From Henricia sp. BOLD:AAB3569 (taxonomy: Eukaryota; Echinodermata; Asteroidea; Spinulosida; Echinasteridae): 64,000 nucleotides of DNA. A model generated the notes under the pieces. That model was given only the letters and a program-made list of their open reading frames with translations, did not search any database and was not told the DNA's origin. The translations under genes and the position numbers were made by a program. This document shows positions 10,494 through 21,529 of the stretch, piece after piece; the stretch's first letter is position 1; each line of letters starts with the position of its first letter. Where the stretch lies: assembly GCA_037783545.1 (NCBI GenBank), contig JBBELK010000056.1, positions 310,001 through 374,000 of the forward strand, read 5' to 3'.

Positions 10494-11951
10494 TTACATG
10501 AGACGCTGGAAGGTGGCGGGAGCATTGGTAATCCCCTGAGGCATACGATTAAACTCGTAAAATCCCAGGGGACACCAGAATGCCGTCTTATACTTGTCTT
10601 CTTCCGCTAACTCGATTTGATAATACCCCGACTTGAGGTCGAGACACGAAAACCAACGGGATCCGTTCATGGTGTGCAGGATGTCCTCTATCTTGGGGAT
10701 GCTGTACTGATCTCGTACAGTCCGGGAATTGAGCTTGCGGTAATCTATACATAACCTGAGAGCACCATTCTTCTTACGGACGAGAACGATCGGTGACGCG
10801 AATTGACTTTCCGAGTCTTGGATAATGCCCTTGTCCCGTAGCTCCTTCAGGTGTTGTTTGGCATCCGCATAATCTGATGGAGGTATGCGACGACAGTTCT
10901 CTCTGAAGGGAGTCTCGTCCGTAAGGCGAATCTTGTGCTTCACCGATGGGGCGCAACCAATGTCCAAGTCGTCCTTAGCAAATACATCGCAGTAGGCATG
11001 GAATCGTCTGGTGAGGCGCTCAACTTCTCGTTCGGAAAGAGGTGAATCATTGAAATCGAACTTAATAGGGGATGTCGACTGATTACCATCGGACTTTGAA
11101 GGGGACTGGGATGTGGACTCGGCACCGGGAACAGGTGACATCTCTTCTATGCTAAACGCTGCCGCAAGCCGGCAACGTGCGGAAACTGTCACACGGTGAG
11201 GGGAGGAGTTGACAACAAGCAGCGTCGTCTTTGCCTTCCTTTTGGCAGGCACCTGTACCAGGATGCTCCTAACTTTGATGCCCTCCGGGAGCTTGGAGGA
11301 CTGCAGCTGTTCGATGAGCACTTCATGTCTGGTACGGGTGCGATTGTTGACAACCCCCTTCACTTCCATCTCCTCGCCGGGTTCCAACTCAAAGGATTTT
11401 ACACTCCTAACTGGTCCTAAACTACCAGCAGGTGATGGAGAGGAGATGTTCCTGTACACCCTCGCCCACGCATTGTCGACGGAGAGCCTTCCGATGAACT
11501 TCTTTCCACCCTTCTCTTTGCATTCACGGAACATCTCCCGAACGGTGCTGGTGTTTGTGCCTAACAACAGGGGGACATCGCCATTACTATGCCAGTCCGG
11601 ACATACCAGAGCCAGAGTCGTCACCTCCTTCTGCGTCCCAGCTGAAGAGGCGGGAAACTTGAGGTTTAACTCGACGAAACCGTCGTATGGCACTGGTTGA
11701 CCAGCCGCACCTATCACTGAAAGACGAGACAACGGCTGTAACTGGCGATGAGAGAGATGCTTAGAGTAGAAGCCTGCTGAGATACGAGTGACTTGCGACC
11801 CAGTATCAAGGAGACACGTAGCTACGTGGCCGTCGATGAACACAGGAGTAATGGGTTGTTCACCGACGACACCATTGGGAACCAGATTGGTTCCTTCTGA
11901 AGGAGAGCCTTGATACTGCGTCGCAGCACTTGTACTGTCTATTGGACCCAT
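10494..11951 (-). pseudogene. Protease and N-terminal RT
   Basis: A 485-codon frame. The aspartic protease motif LLDTGSQVTRI lies at residues ~47-57. RT follows with PFRENCRRIPP, SPIVLVRKKNGALRLCIDYR, WFSCLDLKSGYYQIEL (first catalytic D) and MPQGITNAPATFQRL. It ends at a TAA that is a single-base nonsense position relative to the family pattern. The frame is open upstream past the first ATG through the gag stop, consistent with synthesis by -1 frameshifting rather than separate initiation. Confidence 0.93.
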
Positions 11952-11980
11952 CGTATGGTCTGGGGCGCGTGTCGGGTCCT

Positions 11981-13070
11981 TTACAGCTGCCCGCTGTCGT
12001 TTCCCGACTTCTGCTGTGTGGTTTGTCGCTGCCGTGCCATCATCGCCTTTTGCTGGACGAGGGCAGCATTCAATGATGATCTGCAGACGTCCATCCTGTG
12101 CCCATCCTCTCCACAGTTATAACAAAATATGGGACCTCGCTGATGGGTTCGAGCCGCGGGTCCCGAAGCAGGCCGACGGTGAGACTGCGCTCCCTTCTCA
12201 AACAGGCCATCCAGCCGCTTGTGTAGGCGGTCTACGGTCCGACGTAGTTTATCAATTTCACTGGTCGTCCCGTCGCGTCTTCTTGTAATGTCCTCTGTGG
12301 ACGCTGCAGCTGTAGGAGAGGGCGTTGTCTGGGCCAGTGAGGCTACTTGCTTTGACGAAGATTTGGCGCCCTTCCGACGATCCGTCTTCTCTTCGAGCTG
12401 TGCCTCAACGGTGCGAACCTCCCGCAGAAGCTCTAACATCTTCGGGGGGTTGGATTTCCTAGTCCTCAGCTGCAGTGTGTTGAGGAGAGGGTCATTGAAA
12501 AGGCAGCCTCGTTGAAATTAGCTGCACAGAACACGGTCTGTCTCAAACTCTTCAACGCGATGCATCTCCACAACACGTGTCAACAAAGTGTGGAGACGAA
12601 GGAGATACTCCGATGCTTTTTCGGACTCAGATTGGTAGGCACATCGAAAAAGCGTCAGCAGTTAATTCGTCCCCGTCCGCCGTCAATCCATACACCTGCT
12701 GAAGAGAATTGATGCATTCTTCGGCGGGGGCCTCTGGGGGGACACTCCACACGATATTTAGTGCGGGGGGGGGAAGAAGAGCCTCAGTTATTCTGCTCTT
12801 CTTTTCCTTCTCAGGGACGGTGCTGTCTTTGATGACCTGACTGGCTAGGCGTCTCCAGTTCTCGTAGTCGAGCTCTCCGGCAGGTGTAGGGGTTCGGCCA
12901 GAGAAGATCCGGAGCCGACGGTATGATCTCGTCGCCGACTTGTCTACGACGTGCGCGACAGTGGAGTCAATAGAAGAGGGGATGGGTTTTGGGGCCAGGG
13001 ACTCTTTAAGATCATCTAATGTCTTGCCTTGTGATGACAAAAATTCCTTAAGGGCATCGGGAAATTCCAT
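11981..13070 (-). pseudogene. gag: gag of Ty3/gypsy element, broken
   Basis: The N-terminal frame (13070-12627) has the segment RIFSGRTPTPAGELDYENW, which resembles the capsid region of PNMA-type gag proteins. The C-terminal frame (to 11981) has a basic linker and a CCHC zinc knuckle C-YN-C-GEDG-H-RMDV-C. One extra base in the A-run at 12647-12651 shifts the frame. After it, an in-frame TAA at 12518-12520 interrupts the frame that leads into the zinc knuckle. Gag would form particles and package RNA. The PNMA-type assignment is from motif resemblance only. Confidence 0.85.
11999..12005 (-). promoter_or_regulatory. -1 frameshift slippery heptamer GGGAAAC
   Basis: In the gag frame the bases read G GGA AAC, the exact X XXY YYZ phase needed for -1 slippage. 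The pol frame is open in -1 and the gag stop TAA is five codons downstream (11981-11983). A 5-bp stem (ACAGC / GCTGT) starts one base after the site and its GGGCA loop could pair with downstream GCCC. A GGACCC / GGGTCC pair lies further on. GGGAAAC is used for gag-pro frameshifting in some betaretroviruses. Confidence 0.8.
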
Positions 13071-13567
13071 TGTGCTGAGTGCTACAGGTCAGCGCGCAAG
13101 AAACACAACAACTAATATGCAATAATATACACCGCTGTGCGCAATAATGCGAAAAATCCCAAAAGGAAAAAAAAACAAAACCAACGGCCAAAACCTCAAC
13201 AGTGGAGATGGGGCAATCGAAATGCAACAATAAAAAACAATGCAATATAGAGCGGGAATCAAATTAAACCGCAAAGACAAGGGAAATTAATGCAATGTTG
13301 CAAGAAAAATCACATTATCACAAGGGGGAAATCGCATTATAAGGGCAAGAGAACCTGTACGCGTTTAAAATACGGAGTGGTCAGAAAATAACAAGCAATT
13401 ATTGCGTGTAAACTCAATGCAATAAATCAATAAGGATCAACTCGTGTATTTGCTTCCGTTAAAAGTGTTTTTTTTGGCATCTCTCTCATTAAAACGAGAA
13501 ACATCAACAAAGAAATCACAACAAGCAAATCAAACATAGAAAGGGAGATGTGAACAAAGTGAGCACA
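13071..13567 (-). other. Retrotransposon leader between PBS and gag
   Basis: About 500 bp of A-rich untranslated leader containing purine-rich runs. No conserved frame is seen. Packaging signals would be expected here but cannot be identified by eye. Confidence 0.6.
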
Positions 13568-13585
13568 ATCCGGGTGGTCCCTCCA
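13568..13585 (-). promoter_or_regulatory. Primer-binding site (tRNA not identified)
   Basis: On the minus strand TGGAGGGACCACCCGGAT begins four bases after the 5' LTR. TGG start and position are diagnostic, but I could not match the sequence to a specific tRNA 3' end. Confidence 0.6.
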
Positions 13586-13589
13586 ATTT

Positions 13590-15579
13590 TGTCACACCTG
13601 TCTCGGGTTAATTTTTGGGGTAATCCTTTGACAGGCTGGTTCGTGTTAAAAGGAAATGTGCTCAATAAAGAAAAACAGACGGAGAGCTGATTTTGTGTTG
13701 AACCTTCTGACTCGCGGTAATTATTATTATCATCAATCAAAACAACAGGAAATACAATGGAGTTAAACAAAATGGCAAATCATCGTAAAGGATCTCAGAA
13801 CGATAGATCTCGGGATGAACATGTAATTATGAGAATCGACGAAAATCGGTCAATTCAGAAATCAAGGAATGCAAATTTGAATAAAGTCACAAGCCGGTGA
13901 CTCAAAGAACAAAATTAAAGGGCCGAAATGTAATCAATTCAATGCGTTATCAAAACATGTCACAGCCGAGATCTAACGTAATACACAATAATATTCATGG
14001 GGATTGTAGTCAACCTCAGTGAAACAACAAACAATACAGTAATTGGTTGAACAAGAGTGTGGCTCGGGTTGGGCTCCGATCCGGACAAGTCGCCGTCTAG
14101 TCAAGATAGGTCCAACGGTCCCAAGGTAGAATAGGGAAGGGGGAGTCGAAGAGACGAACCGGGTCGTCTCCCCTAAAACGATGCCCGTGGACGATGGATG
14201 TGCTTGCTGTAGCAGCAGAGCACAATGGAAAGGGTGAGAAGACTTAAATTGAAGATCAACTTGCACAAAAACATGTCTTGGAGGACAACGGAAACTCCGA
14301 GACTGTCTTCTCACCAAAGGCAAAATCGTTTCTTAGGGTCAACACAATTTTGATTATAACTAATTAAATATAACTAAACTAATTTAACGTAATAAGTGTG
14401 CGAAGGAAAATATTAAATTCAGCCGAGTAACGTCCAAACAAATCTTAACGGTACGGTAATACAGTTTGTGCATCAACAACAATGCAATTCGGAAACCACC
14501 CTGGGTCATAATCAATAACAAACAAAATGTCCACCCAGGAACAACTTTGGGGAATGTCTCCATGGCAACAACATTTCACAGTGAACAGTGACCACTTGTT
14601 CTGGAGTTAAGTGATTAATGGTCAGTGGCAAACAGGGTGGGTGAGCCCATCAAGGTCAAATTGTGGTACATTGGCCCACATGCAACACATGGGTATGCAA
14701 TAAAATCAGGAGGAGTAAATTAATGGGGATAGACTAAAAACCAGCTGTTTGTTTGGGGAATGATACCGATTAAAGGTACACTGCATGAGCTCGCTTAAAG
14801 GTGCACAATGGGGATGTGTGAAATAAATCTAGTGTCAAAATACAGGAAAGCGTGAATGGACATTCTGGCAACTTGAATGAAATGTCAAATAAAATATATA
14901 TTTCGTCAGTTAGCGGCAAATTCACACTTCTAGATTGAATAAACACGAGCCGCTGTATCTGAAATAATATAGCGGAATCTTAATTATTAAAACGCTAAAC
15001 TAAATTAACAATTAGAACAATGCAAATACTTGAGTATCCTGAGATAAAAAGATTAATTATAACTTCGGCTTTGTATCAAACACTGTTCGTGTGTTTAGCT
15101 TGAACAAAATCTAAAGTGGTATGTCCGACAACCAATCTCGTTTTCTCAGGCAGTTACTCGAGTAGATACATTGAGAATTATAATATACAATAAAAATGGC
15201 AGCTTACCTGTAGCAGCAGAGCACAAAAACATGTCTTGGAGGACAACGGAAACTCCGAGACTGTCTTCTCACCAAAGGCAAAATCGTTTCTGGCGAGGTT
15301 AGCGACCTGACCAAAATGCCTATCCTAGCAATATGCACTGCAATTACTTTTTTCAACTACCTGATTGGCAGAACTTGTATCTATGGAAAGATAAGCCAAT
15401 CAGGGGGCAAGAAAGGGGTGGAAACTTGAGCTGTCTTAAAAAGGGCCACACCGGTAGCTGGCTAAATTTTACGAGCCGCTGATAGGTTCGGCTCCAGCTT
15501 TCTTGGCAGAGCCAAACCACAAGGACCTTGGTCAGACTTATTCTGGCTACCATGCCCCAGATAGTAACAGGGTCTGACA
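13590..15579 (-). repeat. 5' LTR (1,990 bp)
   Basis: Near-identical to 5241-7230. In element orientation it supplies the promoter. It carries the same duplicated module (14207-14333, 15208-15291) and the same CTACAG|GTAAGC donor at 15207. A 116-codon open frame at 13973-14323 is identical in both LTRs but starts inside the duplicated module and resembles nothing, so it is not called as a gene. Confidence 0.95.
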
Positions 15580-15583
15580 TGTA
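15580..15583. repeat. Target-site duplication TGTA, right copy
   Basis: TGTA directly follows the terminal CA of the right LTR and matches 5237-5240. Confidence 0.8.
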
Positions 15584-16606
15584 TATAATAAATAACCTTA
15601 AAATATTCTCCGTGATTCTCAGTACAAAACATTATACTTAGTATTTTAGACATCGGCAACCCTGTGAAAAACATCGTTTTCATATGGCTGTTTTTGCGCC
15701 TTACTATAGTAGACTTGCCCAAGTCTGATTTCCCGTGTTTGGTCTGTGGTGCGCGGTGTGCGGTGAACCCTCTTTCTTCTATCTCGGAAGACTTTTTGAA
15801 ACAGAAGAAACAGAAGAAAGGAGGTTGGAAAAGTTGCGGAACAAACATAGGAGTCAGACTTGGGCATGAATAATTTTTTCTGTTGATTTCGTATTTGAAA
15901 GGACTTTTATGTTTGTAGAAAAACATAAATACAAACAAAAATCTTTTTGGAGGTGCGCTGCACCCAAATCGAACAGACACTACATCATAACTTGGGCGTG
16001 CTTAGAGGTCTAAACTGCATTGCACCTATGATGTGACAAAGAGGACTCTCTTTCCATTATGTCCTAAACATGCAATAGAAATTCTTTTCTGGTTTTGCCA
16101 GGGATACACATGTAGCTACCCCATTTTCATAAAAATGCTTTAAACATGTTTTAAATTAACCTGAAGATTCTAACTTCCCACAAAGTTTTCCAAACAAAGT
16201 CTCTTTTAACCAGTTTTCGAAATGACTGACATATTTATGTGGATTAAATTAATAACAGCAAACTAAATCCCCAAATTTTAAAACATCACAGATGAAGTAT
16301 AATTGTGAAAATCCACAATGTATTTGCAATGTATCTATGTACTGCCAAAGTACAAGAACACACTCATTTTTCAAAACCATCTCAATTTAATGTTCTTTAA
16401 AAACAAAAAATACATTTGTGTATCTCTTCTCGGGTGAAATAACTTTATTGGGCATTCACATTGTTTTGACCAACAACTTGCTACGGTAAGTACGATTTTG
16501 GGTAATTGCACTAATGATGTAGTGCTTTAATAGTGGTTTTTACGATTCTCAAATATCTCAGCAGAGGAAATAATAATTAAAAAAGGGGGAAAATGTAAAA
16601 TACTAC
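15584..16606 (-). other. Remainder of the host intron interrupted by the retrotransposon
   Basis: With the element and one TGTA removed, the intron between 16607 and 5212 would be about 1.05 kb. No element or exon was recognised in this part. Confidence 0.6.
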
Positions 16607-16723
16607 CTTGGTGCTGCAGTGTCCTGCCCTTCCAAACAGTTGTTGTCGGTTTAGTTTCACAAACTGGGTCATTGTTATGATTTCTTCTCGAGTGAAATTT
16701 TTGCTGCGCTCTTTTCGGCATTT
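16607..16723 (-). CDS. Myb/SANT-like (NAIF1-like) protein, first recognised exon
   Basis: This 117-nt exon is bounded by TATATTTTTCAG| and |GTAGTATTTT on the minus strand and is phase 0 at both ends. In the frame matching the downstream exons it encodes 39 residues including SKNFTREEI, TQFVKLNRQQLFGR and a terminal STK. NFTxxE(I/V)..L...V...R..LFG is the first helix pattern of NAIF1-like Myb/SANT domains, and it reads directly into VEKRKQKYW of exon 5056-5212. A different frame begins with ATG (MPKRAQQ) but does not match the family. The start codon must lie upstream. Confidence 0.75.
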
Positions 16724-17040
16724 CTGAAAAATATAGGTATTACATTTATCGTACACTCATTTACAAAAGACCACTAAACTTCGTATATGTAATGGTGATG
16801 TTTAAATATTCCTCAGTGCTTTGGGCATTTACATGTACATGTCTACACCATCACTAGGCTTGCTATGGCTCTCACATATTTTGCTGTATACAACGGGTGA
16901 CTGGTTTACAGATTGACATGGAAAGTTGAGGTACACTGAGAAAAAAATGCCATTTGTCATTTCAGCAGATTTTGTCAATACAACCACTAATCAATTCTTC
17001 ATACGGACAATATATGAACTATTGGAAAAAGACAACTCAC

Positions 17041-17089
17041 CACCACTTTTCCAGCTCTTTCCATTGTCTGCAGTGAAGTACAGTATCTG
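17041..17089 (-). CDS. Candidate upstream exon (uncertain gene assignment)
   Basis: A 49-nt stretch bounded by TTTATTTTCCAG| and |GTGAGTTG on the minus strand. One frame contains ATG at 17064-17062 and leaves in phase 0 after MERAGKVV, so it could supply the start of the Myb/SANT-like protein. Another frame reads YFTADNGKSWKSGG and could equally belong to the LGGDKGG-type gene upstream. Only splice-site quality supports it. Confidence 0.35.
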
Positions 17090-18519
17090 CTGGAAAATAA
17101 AAACAACTTATTACAAGTGTTTAATTATTATAGAAATTGTTTTTTTAATGGAGAGAATTGGGTTTGCATTTTTTTTTGGGTGGGCCTAGGGGTGGTGATG
17201 AGGGGATGTAGGGTTATAAAAATATGATTACACAAAACAGCTACATGTACAACAAGCACACAGGTTGATCATGCTAACTTATTATGCACCGTTTGACAAC
17301 TCTTGCAGTTTCCTGCGTATAATATCATTTTTTCCCTCGTTTGAATTCTACAAGAAATTAACAATTAAGGAAAAAAATAGCAATAGCAGATTACCACAGA
17401 CGTGACAGAAACTTTATGTAAAACTGGATAAACCTTTATGACGTTCTCAATGCATTATGGGATTGGATGACAAAATTGCCCGGCCAAATGTACGCAAACC
17501 TTTGAAGCGGATGTCAACGCAGCAACTTTTTAAAATCATTTTCACGAAAACCACTTTATCTTTTGATACGTATCAAACATACTGACAAACATGTCCCGAA
17601 ACAGAAATGTTGCAATTGTGAGAAATCATCAGGGATTCCTTTCGTAGTGGCCGAGTCCGAGTACCGAGCTCGCAGCTCGTTATGCTGAATGCAACACGCG
17701 CCGTATCAGCACGGCGCTCGTTTGATTGAGTGTGTACTGCACTGCGAGACCGTGTACGCGGACCCCCCCCCCCCCCCCCCCCCCCCACCCTAAGATTGAT
17801 TTGATGAAAGGGGATTTTATGATTAATTGTAGGAAAAGATTAATTGTAAAGCATTTGTTCTTAAATTTAAAGATAAGATCAATATTTTCCTTATCTTTAT
17901 GAAACACCCCCCTGGTGGTATATGGGACAGTACATACACACTACATTATTCCGTATTCTACGAGTGCGAGTGAGATAACGAATTTATCTTCAAGCAAACT
18001 TGACGGACACACACACGGTTGAGGGCGAGAAGCGCGAATAGCAAGTCACATCGAATGCACACGCGTCACGTTTAAACAGTAGGTGTGCAGCTCTGTGTAG
18101 GTGCAGCAGTGCGTATGGAATACCAGAGCGCATCACGCAGAGTGCGACATAAAAATCGAAAGAGGTACACAGTACAATGTCACGGATCCACCAATCAGAA
18201 ACACGGATTTAAATTTGCTTGAAGATATATTATGTAAAATAGAAAGACAACGGAAAGTGCAATTGTGAATGATTATGTATGTGCAAGTATTGTGTTCATT
18301 GCTAAATATATAGGGTCTAAAAACGTACCGTTGCACCCGTTAATGCCATACAGCTTAGTAAGCAGCTCATAGTCTCCAAAGCACAGAAATCGAAGAGTCC
18401 GTCTACTAAATAGAAAATAGATAAGGTAAAACAGTTCTTACGCTTGGTAAATCCACTAGGCCACAAGAAAAAATACAAAAACCAAAGTTATTGATCTTTC
18501 ACTGAAATGTTAAACCTAC
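17090..18519. other. No gene recognised; C24 homopolymer at 17763-17786
   Basis: AT-rich sequence with a 24-base C tract at 17763-17786, flanked by GTGTACGCGGA on the left and ACCCTAAG on the right. The tract is likely hypervariable and may be mis-sized in the assembly. GC-richer, CpG-containing sequence at 17650-17760 and 18000-18130 shows no exon. Confidence 0.5.
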
Positions 18520-19544
18520 CGCCATTTTTGTGAGGAAAGTTGCTCTATCTTCTTCAGGGTACGGGGAAGTGTGCACTATAGGTTGTCACCGCCCTCATAG
18601 CAGGCGAAGACCACTGTTTTCAAGAGAGTTGGGTCTTGGGACATTGGCGATTTGGAAGCTCATTTTAAAGCTATTTCCACCCTTATCACCTCCGAGTTTT
18701 AGCAAAATTTCATCAGCTGGAATAACACCACCATGCCACGTAATAATGCCCTGCCTTTTAAAAGATCAGAAATTACAAAAATAAAACATTAAGCAGAACG
18801 TATATCGTGTACACTATAAACTACAATATCAATGTCCGCATGATAAATGTACTGTATGTCTGCAGTCAAAAGGATTGTGATGGATGAGTGCAATATATGC
18901 AAATTAAGGTAGATGTACCTGTCCAGTCGGTCTAAGTAATTCAATACCATTAAGCTCAGATCTTGCACAAAGACAAATGGAACCTCCTTGGTTTCCAGGC
19001 CATTTTGTCTATCCGCTGCATCACTGCTGACAAGTAGTTGGACAAGTCCCCCACGAAGGTTGTCATTCAGAAGTTGTTTCTGTTTTTTTCGCAGTTGCCT
19101 TTCATAACATAACTTGATGTTATGTGAGGATGCAATATATCTGTAAAAAAAAATAAATGAATGCATTTGTCTCCAAGTTGAAAATTTAGTGCTTACAAAA
19201 GGGAGAATTTTTATTAGGTACAACACATGTTAGTCATGTGATACACATAAAAACAAAATTTACAAACCTCTTTAATTCCCGTAATTGCTCCCATGCCATA
19301 CGGCAGTGATGCACTATACTTGGAGCTGCTTCTGGCGTTATTACTGCAAGGTCCGTGCATTTCCAAATTTCAGATTTTTCCATTTCTGGGAGTGCTTTGA
19401 TCTCATCTAAATGCTGTAACTGAGCTGATCCCTTACTGACAGTTTCTTTGAATTATTATGGCTGCTGTTACGTTGACGCTTATAGGCAGAGCAGATTTTG
19501 TCACTAGATTTGGAAGGAATAGTGACTTTCTGGATATGGACAGG
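18520..19544 (-). pseudogene. Degenerate three-exon gene of an uncharacterised 'LGGDKGG' family
   Basis: Three minus-strand exons with GT-AG sites can be laid out: 19544-19268 (KALPEMEKSEIWKCTDL, MAWEQLRELK), 19140-18919 (CYERQLRKKQKQLLNDNLRG, VPFVFVQDLS) and 18754-18520 (GVIPADEILLKLGGDKGG, SFKMSFQIANV). Phases agree across both introns. I recall this motif set from uncharacterised invertebrate proteins but can name no function. The copy is broken by a one-base frameshift near 19450, another near 18618 and a TAG at 18576-18578. It may be a dead transposon-associated gene; the order exon-exon-exon with introns argues against a processed copy. Confidence 0.6.
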
Positions 19545-20103
19545 CTGTAAAATAAAATAAAATAAAAAGACTATATGTATAATTGCTGATATTTATTACT
19601 GAGAATACATTTAATGCAAACAGGAACCACATAGTCAATCGTTAGCCAATAATCAGTGTATAGTATTTGAAATGAACTGTATAGTTTGGTAACTTGCATG
19701 TCAAAATGTGTATTCTGTAATATCTATCAAATTACAAAGATATATTTTCAAACATTCGGTTTTTATGTAGACTTATAATTTCTCTGTATGTATATATTTA
19801 TTTCTTTTTAATTATTTATAATAATGAAACGCAAGTGTACAAAACAAAAATATCAAAATCATTATTGAGTCACCTAAACATTTGGCTAGTATGTTTACAA
19901 TGAAATGTCACTATACTAAATTTTAGCAGTCATTAAATTCTTAAAACCTACTGTTTCGACGGTAATAGACGGTGCGCGAGTGCTCAATAGAGGGCGCTAT
20001 TGAGTCTGTACATGCGGGATGCGTAATATTTTTTTACACCACTGCGAGGGGAGAACAATGGGGTTTGTACCTTTTGAGCGTCTTGAGAAGAGACTATATA
20101 ATA
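19545..20103. other. No feature recognised
   Basis: AT-rich sequence. An AGAGGGCGCT motif, also seen repeatedly in the satellite spacers, is present near 19989. Confidence 0.4.
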
Positions 20104-20135
20104 GGTTAGGGTTCAGGGTTAGGGTTTAGGGTTGG
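20104..20135. repeat. Short degenerate interstitial TTAGGG run
   Basis: About five tandem TTAGGG-like units with single-base variants (TTCAGGG, TTTAGGG). Too short to be a telomere; it may be a repair scar or chance repeat. Confidence 0.55.
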
Positions 20136-20182
20136 TTATTTTAAAGGAATTTAGGGTTTTGAATGCGGTCGGTTTGCAACCA

Positions 20183-20250
20183 GCTTCGTGGTCTGGTTAG
20201 AAGAGAGCTCGACTTGTAATCATAAGGTCCCTGGTTCGAATCTATGCATG
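20183..20250 (+). repeat. tRNA-derived sequence (SINE head)
   Basis: An A-box-like TGGTCTGGTTAGAAGAG and a B box GGTTCGAATCT are spaced as in a tRNA, with CTTGTAA in the anticodon-loop position (Thr-UGU-like). The acceptor ends do not pair, so it is a SINE-like fragment, not a functional tRNA. Confidence 0.55.
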
Positions 20251-20627
20251 TTTGGGATTTTCCGAAATTTCTCGGTTTCTTCTTTTTCTCTAAGAGTAAG
20301 AGTAAGAGTTGTCACTATTTCCAAGATTGTCACTCGAGAAGTGTCAGTCATTGGAAACTTAGACTCTATTCGGGTTGTAAAATTGGGGTGTACCCCTCGC
20401 TGCGGTGTAAAAAAAAAACACGCATGCGGGATCGCGGAAACCGTGTTCGCATGATCGTTTCAACATTCATGTTTTTGGCAACGTTTTTTGCCCAAAGTTG
20501 TAGAATAATTGTTTAGTTTTTAAGGTTTCATAGGACCCTGGATCCCAAACCAGCGGTAAGGACAGTATTTAGCTTTATTTGATGCTTTTAATTGACGTTT
20601 TTAGTGTCGCATATTTTGGAAAGTTAA

Positions 20628-21488
20628 AGAGGAAGAATCCCCCTTGACGAAAATCCAGCATTTAGGCTTTTTTCGATAGTCCAAACATACCTCTTGCCGA
20701 CGTGGATTTTTATTATTTTTTATTTGTCGGTTTTAAGTGGATAAATTGCAAGCAAAAGTGCGCTTTTCGAAAATGAGATTTTCGCGATTTCTGAAACGCT
20801 CATTAGGTATTCATGATATGCGCGTGACCCCGTGACGCAATCCTGAGAAAGAAAAGTCAACACGATTGTTAGCTCCATACGTTTACACGCAAAAAACTTG
20901 GAAAACCGTCTCTGTTAGATGGTGTTTTTTGAAGAATTGTTTTGGTCCAAAAAGCCAGAGATATGCCCAGTAGTTGCGTGGTTGTATGTTTTACCAGACA
21001 TCATGAAAAAAAGAGCAGAAGCTAAGATCCTTTTTTATTACGAAGAGAGAGAAAAATGAGTCGCTCATTCTAACTTGTACCGGCCGATGTGCATATACCG
21101 TGTGCCAATTTCAAACACGTGGGAACTACGGAGCAGCCCGCAGGCACCATTCCCACTGCTGTACACGGACCGCTGTTCGTTCCGTGACAAACACCGGTCG
21201 CGATGCGCTTGTTCTCCCAAACAATCGTGGACGTTTTAGGGAGGTATAACAAAGAGAACAATAACCAACGAGAGTAAGGAAAAATAGACTATGTCCAAAC
21301 AAAAGAGGAACAAAGGGACGTCCGCGATTGTATGTGGATTCGCACCTACATGCACCAGTGTTTCCTTCAAAAGACTCGACTTCATTGTGAGCCACAATTT
21401 TACGTTTTTTTTCACAAAAAAGGTAATAGTAGATTATTGTCGTTTTACATCAGGTGTTTTCACGTTTGTATTTTGAATTACAAGGACA
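20628..21488 (-). mobile_element. TTAA transposon, right part (split element)
   Basis: TTAA at 20624-20627 abuts AGAGGAAGAATCCCCCTT, the right terminus also found at 34214, 38083 and 44876. The sequence matches the last ~690 bp of the intact copy 43901-44876, plus an extra ~160 bp near 21240-21370, and stops at ...AAGGACA (21488). The missing left part lies in the same orientation at 39167-39427, 17.7 kb away. Confidence 0.8.
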
Positions 21489-21529
21489 GTACTACGGAGC
21501 TCTGGAAGTGCCTTCCGACTTGTTGAGAT

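Larger units (their letters stand above)
7291..12005 (-). pseudogene. pol: pol of Ty3/gypsy element (protease-RT-RNase H-integrase), broken
   Basis: The polyprotein makes cDNA and integrates it; here it runs from the frameshift site at 11999-12005 to the stop near 7291, 49 bp before the polypurine tract. Domain order is protease (LLDTGS), RT (CIDYRKLN, FSCLDLKSGYYQIEL, HLDD), RNase H (LHTDASG, TDNNPL), integrase (HHCC, DD35E, basic tail RPVRNRRPPQYYG). Lesions seen: an in-frame TAA at 10494-10496, a 1-nt loss near 10241-10246, a frame change near 9480, a small deletion near 9139, a 26-bp tandem duplication at 8958-9009, and frame loss at a poly-C run near 7790-7808. The frame is open upstream of the first ATG, across the gag stop, in the -1 frame. 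Some of the indels could be assembly errors. Confidence 0.93.
5241..15579 (-). mobile_element. Full-length but coding-defective Ty3/gypsy LTR retrotransposon
   Basis: The element spans 10,339 bp on the minus strand: 5' LTR 13590-15579, primer-binding site, gag, protease, reverse transcriptase, RNase H, integrase, polypurine tract, 3' LTR 5241-7230. The order RT-RNase H-integrase defines Ty3/gypsy. The LTRs are the same length and differ at only two positions that I could find, so insertion is recent. By contrast gag has a frameshift and a nonsense codon, and pol has a nonsense codon, at least three small frameshifts, a 26-bp tandem duplication and a homopolymer frame break. All catalytic motifs are still visible across the broken frames. 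It lies in the same orientation as the host Myb/SANT-like gene and inside one of its introns. Confidence 0.96.

Noticed and set aside
10161-10610. 149-codon plus-strand frame and other plus-strand frames within 7.2-13 kb
   Set aside because: Antisense shadows of the retrotransposon gag and pol frames.
20104-20135. Telomere or chromosome end
   Set aside because: Only ~32 bp of degenerate units with unrelated sequence continuing on both sides.
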